Shown here piece after piece: positions 25,201-32,131 of a DNA stretch of 32,131 bases. The stretch spans positions 1-32,131 of the forward strand of contig JAIEMG010000216.1 of NCBI GenBank assembly GCA_019752375.1, read 5' to 3'. The notes under the pieces are model-generated. The model was given only the letters and a program-made list of their open reading frames with translations. It ran no database searches and was not told where the DNA came from. The DNA is from Gemmataceae bacterium. GTDB lineage: Bacteria; Planctomycetota; Planctomycetia; Gemmatales; Gemmataceae. Position 1 is the first letter of the stretch; the number at the start of each line of letters is the position of its first letter. The position numbers and the translations under genes were made by a program.

Positions 25201-25386
25201 CAGCCCGAACGACACGAGGTGCTCAACGACCGCGACGTGGGTGTTTTTCTGCGGCAACACACGGATGTGGTGTTCGAAGACTGGCAATCGCTCGTGCTCT
25301 TTCGCGGCGACAAGCATCGCACGGCCTTGGAGCGACGGAAGAGTGAAGATACCCTTCACCGCGCCCAGGGCGTCTACTTGCCGTAA
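22282..25386 (+). CDS. GT-C (GT39/PMT-like) membrane glycosyltransferase with N-terminal beta-sandwich domains
   Basis: The ATG directly follows the previous stop (TAAATG) with GGAGG eight bases before. Of 1034 residues, the first has one membrane segment (3-20), then about 350 extracytoplasmic residues with two jelly-roll-like units: 'AWIQVVGRDRIRLYVN' near residue 70 and 'AWLRVTTTSAYRLAING' near 232, each followed by a 'D(V/T)TP(F/V)(L/M)(K/R)(P/A)GRN' turn, as in sugar-binding domains of alpha-L-rhamnosidases and GH2 enzymes. About ten membrane segments follow, from 375 to 860. 'QWDEVENYN' (D512, E513) gives the Asp/Glu motif of GT-C enzymes that use polyprenyl-phosphate sugars. A soluble C-terminal domain ends the protein. 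It likely transfers sugars or ligates the glycan outside the membrane. The fused binding domains are unusual. Confidence 0.85.
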   Translation: MARWVVSWLVIVAFAAALGHLIWHAWLGPPPAPEHMVGGEVIALAGPDADAKQLYLRRKFYLTQYPQHAWIQVVGRDRIRLYVNSRFVSEQILDGFPVAIVADVTPFLKPGRNVIGIVARQSSTDCPPLVAVEGGYELLDGEHALTVDVGWRCNTFFERGSDWWFEPEFDDGHWAIPQQVRTTMRGKIKRPQRVATARCVGDWISSPDGSASSTSFRRTFDVPVRPDQAWLRVTTTSAYRLAINGLLLDEQEEQLGTMLPTPPIQRSYDVTPVMRAGRNTVCVAVTSAVGPPHLLADLEVEDSEGHRVTLGTDDRWLSRNCLANDWMAKRARSADWEPCQVASGDLGIAPWMPQRQDVQLDTPWSVFLTNAAGELGVMVIIAFFTFLACRFWTHCLHALHRDIDPTATEGLVVLALVPATIGIVGGVLASHDPRVALQEVYRTLWVSIAIGSVLLQWALLAVLACGRAVNRQWRCGNWLRSPLSPTTLLVLLLMAVGMWLRMQDIESVRQWDEVENYNATRNMLATGFPSLRVHDDLPPLLIHTSEAQFPPMALASLFFEDDRYIVRFPMVCFSTLGIGLIYLVGRRMFDSLVGVVAAILYTFSPVCIGMASFGRYFSQVQFFTLLTFYFFWLTLRGCGPINCRALWLTAVSFIITFFSWEGAAFIALAMVPAGLFQRRGRLHTMLVNRSVWLAVLLVGSAVLLQYCHALLVKTQFLWYGTSLSDLSLKPMWRYPGLQPWYYVLEASWTQDALLPIVGLFGAIALAVRHPWRTRLRFLLTIYLGTCLFMSMTLPGLAWRYIHHLVPLSILLASVTIAAVVHHLARLSRNRALPLGWGLYPRAVGVAGVIAVVALASGMTIELAEIRQVRVEGYGVTVYKFPNFEGPARYVSEHMAEGDIVLATDPFHINHLVRLTGRPEYRTNFWMSTALRFPATIDDCRTLPLDRRDGTRMVASLESLQDIFARHPRVWVLVQPERHEVLNDRDVGVFLRQHTDVVFEDWQSLVLFRGDKHRTALERRKSEDTLHRAQGVYLP

Positions 25387-25429
25387 CTCAAAACAGACGG
25401 TCCAAGCAAGTCGAGGGATCCGAGGCGGC

Positions 25430-25488
25430 CTGGTTTCCACCACCTGAAGGTGGTGGCAGACGGGGAACCGGCTGAAGCCGGCAACCAG
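25430..25488. repeat. Nested hairpins after the glycan operon
   Basis: CTGGTT (25430-25435) pairs with AACCAG (25483-25488). Between them are a hairpin CCACCACC-TGAA-GGTGGTGG (25437-25456) and a second, CCGGCT-GA-AGCCGG (25468-25481). There is no T-run, so it is either a factor-dependent end, a 3' stabiliser of the operon mRNA, or another dispersed palindromic repeat. The rest of the gap up to 25638 shows nothing else. Confidence 0.6.
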
Positions 25489-25638
25489 ACCAGCGCAAAA
25501 AAGCGATAGGCAACTGGATTCACAGGTGCCGGGAGAATTCTCCTCCGTGAGTGACACCGCCGCCGCCAGGCGCAATTCTCTATAATGCCAGCGTGTTTTC
25601 CTCCAGGCACCCTTACTCTCGGAATAGGCTGGCGCGCC

Positions 25639-26082
25639 ATGAAATTCACACCGGGCATCCTTGCAGTCCTGTTTGTCAACCTGCTCTGGGCAGTTGTCCC
25701 GGGAGTTTTCGCGGAGGACAAGAAAGAAGAGCCCAAAGTCGTTACCACGAACTCCGGACTCAAGTATCAGGACCTGAAAGCGGGTACTGGAGGCACCGCC
25801 AAGGCGGGTGACGTCGTCGAAGTCCACTACACCGGCTGGCTCAAAAAGGACGGCAAGAAATTCGACAGCAGCCTGGATCGCGGCGAACCCCTGAGCTTCA
25901 AGCTCGGTGCGGGCAGGGTCATCAAGGGTTGGGATGAAGGCGTGGCTGGGATGAAGGAAGGCGGCAAACGGAAGTTGATCATTCCTTCCGAACTGGCCTA
26001 CGGTAAACGCGGGTTCGGCGACGTGATCCCTCCCGATGCCGAGCTGATCTTCGAGGTGGAACTGCTCAAGATCAAGCAGTAG
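25639..26082 (+). CDS. Exported FKBP-type peptidyl-prolyl cis-trans isomerase
   Basis: ATG 25639 is chosen because a signal peptide begins there (MKFTPGILAVLFVNLLWAVV, cleaved near VFA-ED); the upstream in-frame ATG adds only an unlikely 18 residues. A short charged linker is followed by one FKBP domain (about 40-147). The typical signature is present: 'VEVHYTGWLKKDGKKFDSSL', 'F-LGAGRVIKGWDEGVAGMKEG', 'SELAYGKRG' and 'IPPDAELIFEVELLKI', keeping the aromatic pocket residues Tyr, Asp, Phe and Trp. It speeds proline isomerisation during folding of exported proteins, in the periplasm. Its own promoter is likely, because 252 bp separate it from the glycan operon. The ribosome binding site is weak. 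Confidence 0.93.
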   Translation: MKFTPGILAVLFVNLLWAVVPGVFAEDKKEEPKVVTTNSGLKYQDLKAGTGGTAKAGDVVEVHYTGWLKKDGKKFDSSLDRGEPLSFKLGAGRVIKGWDEGVAGMKEGGKRKLIIPSELAYGKRGFGDVIPPDAELIFEVELLKIKQ

Positions 26083-26129
26083 GGACTCCTGTGTGGCAAC
26101 CGCATGGTGCGTGCCTAATCCCACCAAGG

Positions 26130-26378
26130 TTTTGAAAGCACGATTCCGGAACAGTCTGTAGCCGCAGGCTTCGGCCTGCGGAGTAAATGTACGGCACCTG
26201 CGACGCCACTCCGCAGGCTGAAGCCTGCGGCTACAGAATGGCAAATGCAGGAGTGTTTGTAGCCGCGGGCTTTCGCCTGCGGAGTGAATGTGCCGCGTAC
26301 CTGCGACGCCATTCCGCAGGCTGAAGCCTGCGGCTACAGAAGGTGGGCGGATCCTTGGATGGATTCAGACCTGTAGTA
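26130..26378 (-). mobile_element. MITE-like compound palindromic element, copy 2 (inverted)
   Basis: Read on the minus strand this matches copy 1 unit for unit: four palindromic 25-mers at 26314-26338, 26258-26282, 26211-26235 and 26157-26181, the same 29-32-bp inner spacers with GTCGCAGGT, the linker AAACACTC(C/A)TGCATTTGCC, and the tail TTCCGGAATCGTGCTTTCAAA against TTCCGGTGAATCGTGCTTCCAAA. The outer end CTGTAGTA (26371-26378) corresponds to one terminus of copy 1. The other terminus is not recognisable, so this copy is incomplete or diverged there. The surrounding gap (26083-26444) holds nothing else. Confidence 0.68.
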
Positions 26379-26444
26379 CTACGCTGCCAGCGCTACGACG
26401 GAGGCGCTCAGGAGGCTGTCCAGAGTGATTGCACGAAACTCGAC

Positions 26445-28208
26445 TTACTTACCATCGTTCGCGATGGCGTAGTCCACGAATCCGATCATCATCTCCTGCC
26501 AGGTCTGTTCGCCCCAGCGGACCGTAGCGGTCGCGTCGGGATTGTTCGGATTGTCCGCGGAGTTGTCGAAGAATGCAGTGCATTCGATGCGCGTTCCGGC
26601 GGGGAGCTTTAGCGGCGTCTGCAGCCGGTACGTGGCCTGCCAGCCGAATTCGTAGCGGGGCACGGAGAGCAGTGTCTCCGATTTGCCATCGGGGTAATGC
26701 GCTTTGTACTCGAAGCTCTTGCCGCGCAGATGCATGTGCGGCAGGAAGCTGAACAGCATGGTGTCCTGCGCGAAGTTGCTGGTGGAGACGGTCTTGTAAC
26801 TGGCATCGCCCGGCGGGATCGAGAATTGCCGCGTGGCGATGGCACGCGTTCGGATCTCGTTCTTGGGCGGCTCCTTGGCGAAGATAATGCCCACGGAGGA
26901 ACGGTCCGTCTGCTCGGTACCATTGGGCGTGTAGTGCATCTGGAAGACGAAGGCCGCACCCTTGGGAATCTTCTTCGCGGAACCCATGGGCAGGACAGTG
27001 GGCAGTTCTCCCGGAGCCTGGGCGGCAAGCATGCCGTCGCCGATCCCGTCTCGGGGATTTTCCTTCGCCAACGTACGCGCGTAAACAATGATGTGATGGA
27101 CGACGGCTCGGTTGCCTGGCTTGGCTTCCACGGCCTGCACCCAGCGATCTTCCTTGAAGTTGGTCGGCACGATGAAGTACTTGTAAGGAACGCCCCCCTT
27201 CCCCGCCTTGGCCGGCACCTTGAAGCTTGTCGGCATCTCGACGACCAGGTCCGGCTTGCCGATGGTCCACTCGTTGCTGGCGAACTGCCGGGCCGGCGGC
27301 AGGTCCTTGGCGTCTCCCTGTGCACAGCCTTGCTCGATCCACGCCAGTAACGTGTCGCGGTCCTCCTTGGGCAGGCTGCGGTCGTTGGCAAACTTGCCCA
27401 CCTTCGGGTCCGCGTGCCACGGTGGCATTCGCCGTTCCTGCACCACCTCCTGAATCGTGGCGGACCAGGCTGACGCATCATCGTACGAAAGCAGGGACAT
27501 CGGGCCGATCATGCCGGGGCGATGGCATTCCTGGCAGTGCCTCTGCAGGATGGGCGCGACATGTTTGGCGAACACGACCTTGCCGTCGCTCTTCGGCTTT
27601 ACCGGCCGTCCGATCAAGCATCCGGCCACGGGGGTCGTCGGCTTCTCGACTGGCTTCCCGGCAAGCACGCTATCCAGCGCCTCGGCCAGGTCGCGGCGGT
27701 TCGCCTTGGGCCGCTGGAAGCCGATCCCGAACTGGTCGTCGATCCGCCCCTGGTAACGAACGACGCGGCCGCCGTCGAGAACAAAGACCTCCGGCGTCCG
27801 CTGGGCGCCGAATCGATCGGCGACCGCGGCGGTCTCGTCCTTCAGCACCGGAAACGGCAGGTCGTACTCTTTGGCGTGCTTGGCGATTCGCTCGACGTTG
27901 TCCTGGGTGTTGGCATTGACCGCGAGGAACTGAACTCCCTTTTCGGCGTATTCCTTGTGTAATTCCGCCAGGCGCGGCATGTAGTTGTTGTTGATGGGGC
28001 ATTCGGTCCCGATGAAGAGGACAACGATGGCCTTCTTGTCCTTGAAGTCGGCAAGTGCGAAAGCCTTCCCCGTCGAGTCTTTCAGCGAAAAATTGTCGAT
28101 CTTCTTGCCGGCCGGCGCCGGATCGGTCCGGGACCGCCCAGCGATCAGCATGGACAGGATCGCGGAAGTGACGAGCACCAGAGAGAAGCTCATTCGCATG
28201 CGCTGCAT
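26445..28208 (-). CDS. Exported redoxin - cytochrome c - Cu-monooxygenase-like fusion
   Basis: The start at 28208 is supported by GAGGAAGG just upstream. A leader with hydrophobic residues 8-23 is followed by three parts. Residues about 35-190 form an AhpC/TSA-type redoxin with 'IGTECPINNNYMPRL' (C70) and 'TPEVFVLD'. Residues about 205-300 contain a single haem motif CQECH (C225, C228, H229), followed by 'RRMPPWHADP'. Residues about 320-587 resemble the copper type II ascorbate-dependent monooxygenase fold: HH at 371-372 in 'VVHHIIVYA', a 'FQMHYTPNG' His near 424, 'LPHMHLRG' with H491 and H493, and a late EMM. Such fusions are known in planctomycetes but their reaction is not established to my knowledge. 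Probably periplasmic. It is divergent from the bisphosphatase gene, with a 181-bp shared region that shows no clear promoter. Confidence 0.85.
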   Translation of the reverse strand: MQRMRMSFSLVLVTSAILSMLIAGRSRTDPAPAGKKIDNFSLKDSTGKAFALADFKDKKAIVVLFIGTECPINNNYMPRLAELHKEYAEKGVQFLAVNANTQDNVERIAKHAKEYDLPFPVLKDETAAVADRFGAQRTPEVFVLDGGRVVRYQGRIDDQFGIGFQRPKANRRDLAEALDSVLAGKPVEKPTTPVAGCLIGRPVKPKSDGKVVFAKHVAPILQRHCQECHRPGMIGPMSLLSYDDASAWSATIQEVVQERRMPPWHADPKVGKFANDRSLPKEDRDTLLAWIEQGCAQGDAKDLPPARQFASNEWTIGKPDLVVEMPTSFKVPAKAGKGGVPYKYFIVPTNFKEDRWVQAVEAKPGNRAVVHHIIVYARTLAKENPRDGIGDGMLAAQAPGELPTVLPMGSAKKIPKGAAFVFQMHYTPNGTEQTDRSSVGIIFAKEPPKNEIRTRAIATRQFSIPPGDASYKTVSTSNFAQDTMLFSFLPHMHLRGKSFEYKAHYPDGKSETLLSVPRYEFGWQATYRLQTPLKLPAGTRIECTAFFDNSADNPNNPDATATVRWGEQTWQEMMIGFVDYAIANDGK

Positions 28209-28389
28209 GGCCCTTCCTCGATCGACAGCTGCCTGGATGGAGAATACCTTCGGTTAATACCTCATGATACACCGCTGGGTTTCAAACGGATCGGCGCCGA
28301 TGGCATCAAACGGAGCCTGACGGTAGAGTACTCCCGTCCGGCACGAGGGTCGGTCGTTCCATTCCTGTTCCCGTGTGAGGCGCTCGAGC

Positions 28390-30368
28390 ATGAACAGCAT
28401 CAATCCTTCCCAAACCGGCGATCCACCATTGGAACTTGCCGTTTTGCGGCCTCTGAGCCAGCGGTTCCCCAATATCGACGCGGCGTCCGCCGAAATCGCC
28501 CGACTCTCGGCGGAGCTGACGCTGCCCAAGGGGACCATTCACATTATCAGCGACGTCCATGGTGACGACGTCAAGTTGCGACATGTCATCAACAACGCCT
28601 CGGGCACGCTTCGTACCAGGGTGGAAAGGCTATTCGCGCACCACCTTTCGGCCGAGAAACTGCAAGAGCTCATCAAGCTGATTTTCTATCCCAAGGAGAT
28701 GTTGGAGAGAATCCAGCCGAACCTACGCGACTCGGCGGCACAAATCGCGTTCGCCCGTCAAGCGCTGCAAGCGCTCTTTTCGCTGGTCCGCCATCTGGCG
28801 CGGCAGTTCAGTTTGCAGTACGTGCAGCAGCTGTTGCCGTCCGACTATCGCCATCTGCTCCAGGAATTGCTGTCCGAGCAAGCGATGGATGACGACAGCT
28901 ATGTCAACGCCGTCGTGGACGCACTGGCAACCCAGGGACAGGCATTCCATCTGATTCGCCTGACGGTGCGGGTGGTACGGAACCTGGCCATCTCGGAATT
29001 GATCATTGCCGGCGATTTCTGGGACCGCGGCCCGCGCGGCGATCGAGTGGTCGACTATCTGATGCGGCAACCAACTGTCGCTCTCACCTGGGGCAACCAC
29101 GATGCGGCGTGGATGGGGGCCTGCCTGGGCCAGGAGGCGCTGATCGCGCACGTCCTGCGCATCTCCGCTCGCTACCGGCGCTTTTCCCAGCGGGAGGAAG
29201 GTTACGGCATCACCCTTCAGCCGCTGGAGCACCTGGTGCGCGAGGTCTACGCCGACGACCCGGCAGAGTGCTACGTCCCCAAAGGACACGGACTTCGCGA
29301 AACGATCCAGATGGCCCGGATGCAGAAAGCCGCTGCGATCGTGCAGTTCAAGCTCGAAGGGCAGACCATCCAGCGCAACCCGGAATGGGGCCTGGACGCA
29401 CGCCGTTTGCTGCATCGCATCGACCACAAGGCCGGCACCATCGAAATCGACGGCGTGGCATGGCCGTTGCGCGACAAGCATTTCCCAACCATCGACCCGG
29501 GCAATCCCTACGAACTGTCGGCAGCAGAGCGATCTTGCATGGACCGATTGCGCAAGTCATTCACAGCCAGCCAGCCAGCCAGAAACTGTGGGACCACGTC
29601 GTCTTTCTGAAACAGCGCGGCGCGATGCACTTGGTGCGCGACGATCATCTGATCTTCCACGGCTGCGTCCCGGTCGATGAGAAAGGCGAGTTCCTGCCCC
29701 TCGTGGTCGAGGGCAAAGCACTGCGTGGCCGGGAACTTTTCGAGGCCATCGAAAGGGTGGTGGTCCGCACCATCGACCAACCGACCAACAAGGGCTGCGA
29801 CTTGCTCTGGTATCTCTGGTGCGGCCCCCTTTCGCCGCTCTTCGGCAAGGACCGCATCACCACCCTGGAGAACGACCTGGTTGCCGACCCGAGAACGCAT
29901 GTCGAAACAAAGAACCCTTACTTCAACCTGATTCACGAAGTTCCATTCTGCGACAAGGTGATGAGGGAATTCGACGTCAATCCCGAGCGCGGCCTGATCG
30001 TCAACGGCCATGTGCCGGTGAAGATCGACAAAGGCGAAAACCCGCTGAAGCGCAGCGGCAAGTGTATCACGATCGACGGTGCCTTTTCGTCGGCCTATGG
30101 CGATCACGGTTACACGCTGGTGCTGGAAGCGGGCCGCACCTTTCTGGCCAAGCATTATCACTTCGAATCGGTCGAAGCAGCGGTGCGCGACGGAGTGGAC
30201 ATCATCCCGACAACCACGGTCATTCGCCAGTGGCCGAAGGAGCGCCGCGTGTCCCAGACGGAATGCGGCGCCGAGATCCGGGCCGACATTCAACTTCTCC
30301 ATCAGCTGATAGATGCCTACGCTTCCAACCGGCTGCGTCAGAACACGCAACCGATGGCAACTCCATGA
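28390..30368 (+). CDS. fbp: Class III fructose-1,6-bisphosphatase, reading frame interrupted at a (CAGC)4 tract
   Basis: ATG 28390 follows GTGAGG. The first frame runs to a TGA at 29608-29610. The second, two bases out of phase, carries on from about 29564 to 30368. Together they would give about 655 residues, the normal size of the Firmicutes-type class III FBPase of gluconeogenesis. The first part has the metallophosphatase motifs: 'IISDVHGDD', 'IIAGDFWDRGPRGD', 'WGNHDAAWM'. The second has 'HLIFHGCVPVDE', 'LWYLWCGPLSPLFGK' and 'GLIVNGHVPVK'. The joint falls inside CAGCCAGCCAGCCAGCCAG: with two units instead of four, or with five, the frame is restored (two units gives 'SFTASQKLWDHVVFL', which looks native). 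As written, frame one ends after 407 codons and lacks the C-terminal conserved block. It may be a slippage-controlled gene, a recent mutation or a sequence error. Confidence 0.88.
29564..29582 (+). repeat. (CAGC)4-CAG tetranucleotide tract in the bisphosphatase gene
   Basis: Four full CAGC units plus CAG, exactly where the two frames of the bisphosphatase must be joined. Adding one unit or removing two restores a continuous frame, while the present count shifts it. Confidence 0.9.
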
Positions 30369-30426
30369 GCGTTTTGCGAGTAGCGAGAGATCCAGCCCGT
30401 CGAAATGGACGGCAGCGGCATTTGCG

Positions 30427-30951
30427 TTAGCGCTGTCGGGCCGCTTCCTCCGCCGCGCGCTCGCGTTGCTCCGCGACCTGGAAGTCGTGGATAAGGACCA
30501 TGTCCTGGGGCGGCCGCCGGACAAACTCCTTCAGCTCCTGCAAGCCCTGCATGCTGCCGGTTTCGCGGAGCAGTTCGCGGATCATCGCATCGTAGCGGCC
30601 ATTCTCGACGTGAGGGTCATTGGTCACCTTCCGTTGCTCGATCTTGAGGCGGACCGAGTTCAGTCCATTGAGGATTTCGCGCAGCAAGTGGTAGTGCCGC
30701 GCTGCCGCGGTGATCTGTCTCTGGTCGCGCGTCCGCCGTGCAGCGATCACACCTTCGACGGCTTGCCGCAGACGCTCCTGCTCGTGCTCCACCGCCGCAC
30801 TGAGGACTTTCAGCATACGCTGACGGTACACTTTGCCCAGGTTGTCCGGTCGTAGTAGATCCACGCTTCCCTTGGTCCTGTGGACGTTGCGGATTTTCAG
30901 CCCAGCCAGCCAGCCCCATGGCCCAGTCGTGCATTGAGACAAGAATAGCAC
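30427..30951 (-). CDS. Small helical protein of unknown function
   Basis: I do not recognise this protein. It is convergent with the bisphosphatase gene and ends 58 bp from its stop. From about residue 45 it is strongly helical and charged (MLKVLSAAVEHEQERLRQAV, RHYHLLREILNGLNSVRLKI), probably coiled-coil, ending with an Arg/Ala/Glu-rich tail. No signal peptide or membrane segment is seen. The start is uncertain: GTG 30951 is in frame but its GAGG is too close. ATG 30934 and 30919 lie out of frame and would come into frame if one GGCT unit were lost from the short repeat at 30902-30915, giving 'MHDWAMGLAGLKIRN'. A GTG at 30864, with AAGGGAA before it, and ATG 30816 are further options. Coding character is good from about 30860 onwards. 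Confidence 0.6.
   Translation of the reverse strand: MLFLSQCTTGPWGWLAGLKIRNVHRTKGSVDLLRPDNLGKVYRQRMLKVLSAAVEHEQERLRQAVEGVIAARRTRDQRQITAAARHYHLLREILNGLNSVRLKIEQRKVTNDPHVENGRYDAMIRELLRETGSMQGLQELKEFVRRPPQDMVLIHDFQVAEQRERAAEEAARQR
30902..30915. repeat. Short (CCAG)3 tract near the 5' end of the helical protein gene
   Basis: CCAGCCAGCCAGCC lies between the possible starts of the minus-strand gene and its conserved-looking helical part. A change of one 4-bp unit would switch which start codons are in frame. Confidence 0.55.
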
Positions 30952-31096
30952 GACCTCGGACGTGTTCGAGCAGACCCGCGGTCAGCCCGCTTTCGCTTTG
31001 GACGTGTTCCTGGCCGAGCCGGTTCCCGGACTTTCGGCATCTCTGTCAGAAGGGCGAAGATGCGCTGCGTACATACGGGTTTCCGGGCAGCGATCC

Positions 31097-31942
31097 TCAT
31101 TCGTCTACAACCACAAACGTGGCAGGGTGCTTCATTGCCGCGCTCTTGATGACGCGCACCGGTTTCTTGTCCGGCGACACCTCGCGGATGACGCCGCCAC
31201 GGGCCTCCGCAATCAGCGTGTTGCCATTGGCCAGCCGCACGTGACCGCTTGGCCAGTTCAGTTTCTGCTCTTCCGGAGCGTCGGCGCCGCCGTATTTCCA
31301 GACGGTCTTGCCTTCCTTGTCCACCTCGACGACGAAGAACCCGCGCGGGCTGCCGTAGCCGTCGCCGCTGCTGATCAACGTGTTCCCGTTAGTCAGCCGA
31401 GTCGCCAGGTAAGGGAATGGCACCTTATATTCCCAGACCACCTTCTTCTCTGGTGAAACCTCGATCACCTTGTCCTCGGTGCTGGCGGCAATCAGGGTGT
31501 TTCCATTGGCCAGCCGGCGGACCTGGCGCATCGTTGGGGTCTTGCGCTTGTTGTCATTGGGAACCGCGAACTCCCAGACGACCTTTTTGTCCTTGTCGAT
31601 CTCGATGACTCTCATCGGCCCGTTGTCCGCGATCAGCGTGTTGCCATTCGGCAGGCGCTGCACCGATTCGGCCGACTGGACGAGCGGCTTACCGACCTCC
31701 CAGACGACCTTCTTGTCGGACGAGACCTCCTGGACAGCAGCGCCGTTGTTCAGGAGGACATTGCCGTTGGGAAGGACCTGCACGTCGTGCCCATTGCCGT
31801 TGGGGATTTCCCATAACAGCGTGCCGTCTTCCTTGATCTTGAGGACCTTGCGGACCTCGTGGTCGGCGACGTAGAAATGCTTCTCGGCCCAAGCCGTACT
31901 GGCGGGCGCGAGCAGGAAAATCGCCAGGAGAGCTCGGTTCAC
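31097..31942 (-). CDS. Exported beta-propeller protein with NGNTLI repeats
   Basis: ATG 31942 has AAGGAG seven bases upstream, followed by a signal peptide (MNRALLAIFLLAPASTAWA, cleavage near residue 19). The rest, about 260 residues, consists of repeated blades with the pattern 'KKVVWE' then 'LPNGNTLI' or 'LANGNTLIA' (six instances of NGN(T/V)L), each with 'V(I/Q)EV(S/D)xDKK'. This is typical of PQQ-like/arylsulfotransferase-type beta-propellers (six or seven blades). No arylsulfotransferase catalytic region is present. Proteins of this kind are common in planctomycetes; their roles are unknown. Likely periplasmic or lipid-free secreted, possibly a binding protein. Confidence 0.85.
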   Translation of the reverse strand: MNRALLAIFLLAPASTAWAEKHFYVADHEVRKVLKIKEDGTLLWEIPNGNGHDVQVLPNGNVLLNNGAAVQEVSSDKKVVWEVGKPLVQSAESVQRLPNGNTLIADNGPMRVIEIDKDKKVVWEFAVPNDNKRKTPTMRQVRRLANGNTLIAASTEDKVIEVSPEKKVVWEYKVPFPYLATRLTNGNTLISSGDGYGSPRGFFVVEVDKEGKTVWKYGGADAPEEQKLNWPSGHVRLANGNTLIAEARGGVIREVSPDKKPVRVIKSAAMKHPATFVVVDE

Positions 31943-32103
31943 GTCGGTGCTCCTTGGTTGGGCCGCAGATACTTGAGGTGGTGGTCGGTACGCAAGCAGG
32001 TAATGCTAACCGGTGTGCGGCCGGGAATCCAGCAGCCTCATGAGGTCATCTTTCGGGTGCAAACCCGTTTCTGCGCGACCTGCTTGGTCGAAGCCCTCGC
32101 CCT

Positions 32104-32128
32104 CGTGACCGGGCTCTGCCCGGTCACG
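32104..32128. repeat. Perfect 11-bp stem palindrome at the window edge
   Basis: CGTGACCGGGC and GCCCGGTCACG pair perfectly around the loop TCT. It resembles a third family of dispersed palindromes; a smaller hairpin (CGGGT-GCAA-ACCCG, 32054-32067) lies just before it. No T-run follows within the window. Confidence 0.65.
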
Positions 32129-32131
32129 CAC

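Noticed and set aside
25437..25481. Intrinsic terminator after the glycan operon
   Set aside because: The hairpins are strong but no T-run follows, so I list them only as repeats.

Overview
The window looks like a chromosomal segment of a high-GC planctomycete, probably related to Gemmata. Four things point there: a large secreted protein with an N-terminal 'RLEARDVPA'-type motif followed by cadherin-like repeats; signal-peptide proteins joining a redoxin, a haem CxxCH site and a copper-monooxygenase-like region; many dispersed palindromes of the 'GTAGCCGCAGGCTTCAGCC' kind; and a WD40 protein with a twin-arginine-type leader. The assignment is inference, because no rRNA or other marker gene is present.

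Left part (1-8300, all minus strand). Reading downstream, there is a three-module amidohydrolase-family exported protein, a small glycosyltransferase translationally coupled to it, a truncated second copy of that glycosyltransferase, a cadherin-like surface protein, and a WD40 protein that runs off the window and seems frameshifted. The 5' end of the amidohydrolase gene sits in a long inverted repeat that covers its ribosome binding site and supplies part of its signal peptide. A divergent gene at 8536 encodes a fused sulfate adenylyltransferase GTPase subunit and APS kinase (CysN-CysC), with no cysD beside it.

Centre (10.6-26.4 kb). A plus-strand run of eight closely spaced or overlapping genes (11454-25386) looks like one exopolysaccharide or glycan assembly and export operon. 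In order: a GT2 glycosyltransferase with a MshEN-like N-terminus (possibly c-di-GMP binding), a GT4 glycosyltransferase, an AlkP-superfamily phosphodiesterase, a flippase fused to a SAM methyltransferase, a glycosidase-like exported protein, a HlyD-type adaptor, a membrane/TPR protein, and a GT-C membrane glycosyltransferase with beta-sandwich sugar-binding-like domains. An FKBP-type peptidyl-prolyl isomerase follows. The block is bracketed by two related copies of a compound palindromic element (about 250 bp) in opposite orientation, at 10619-10881 and about 26130-26378.

Right part (26.4-32.1 kb). A minus-strand redoxin/cytochrome/Cu-monooxygenase-like protein is divergent from a class III fructose-1,6-bisphosphatase. 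The phosphatase reading frame is broken exactly at a (CAGC)4 tract, which suggests slipped-strand switching, decay or a sequence error. A small helical protein and an exported beta-propeller protein follow on the minus strand.

The most interesting points are the glycan operon with its possible second-messenger-controlled first enzyme and unusual fusions, and the repeat-disrupted bisphosphatase. All assignments come from reading motifs by eye; no searches were run.
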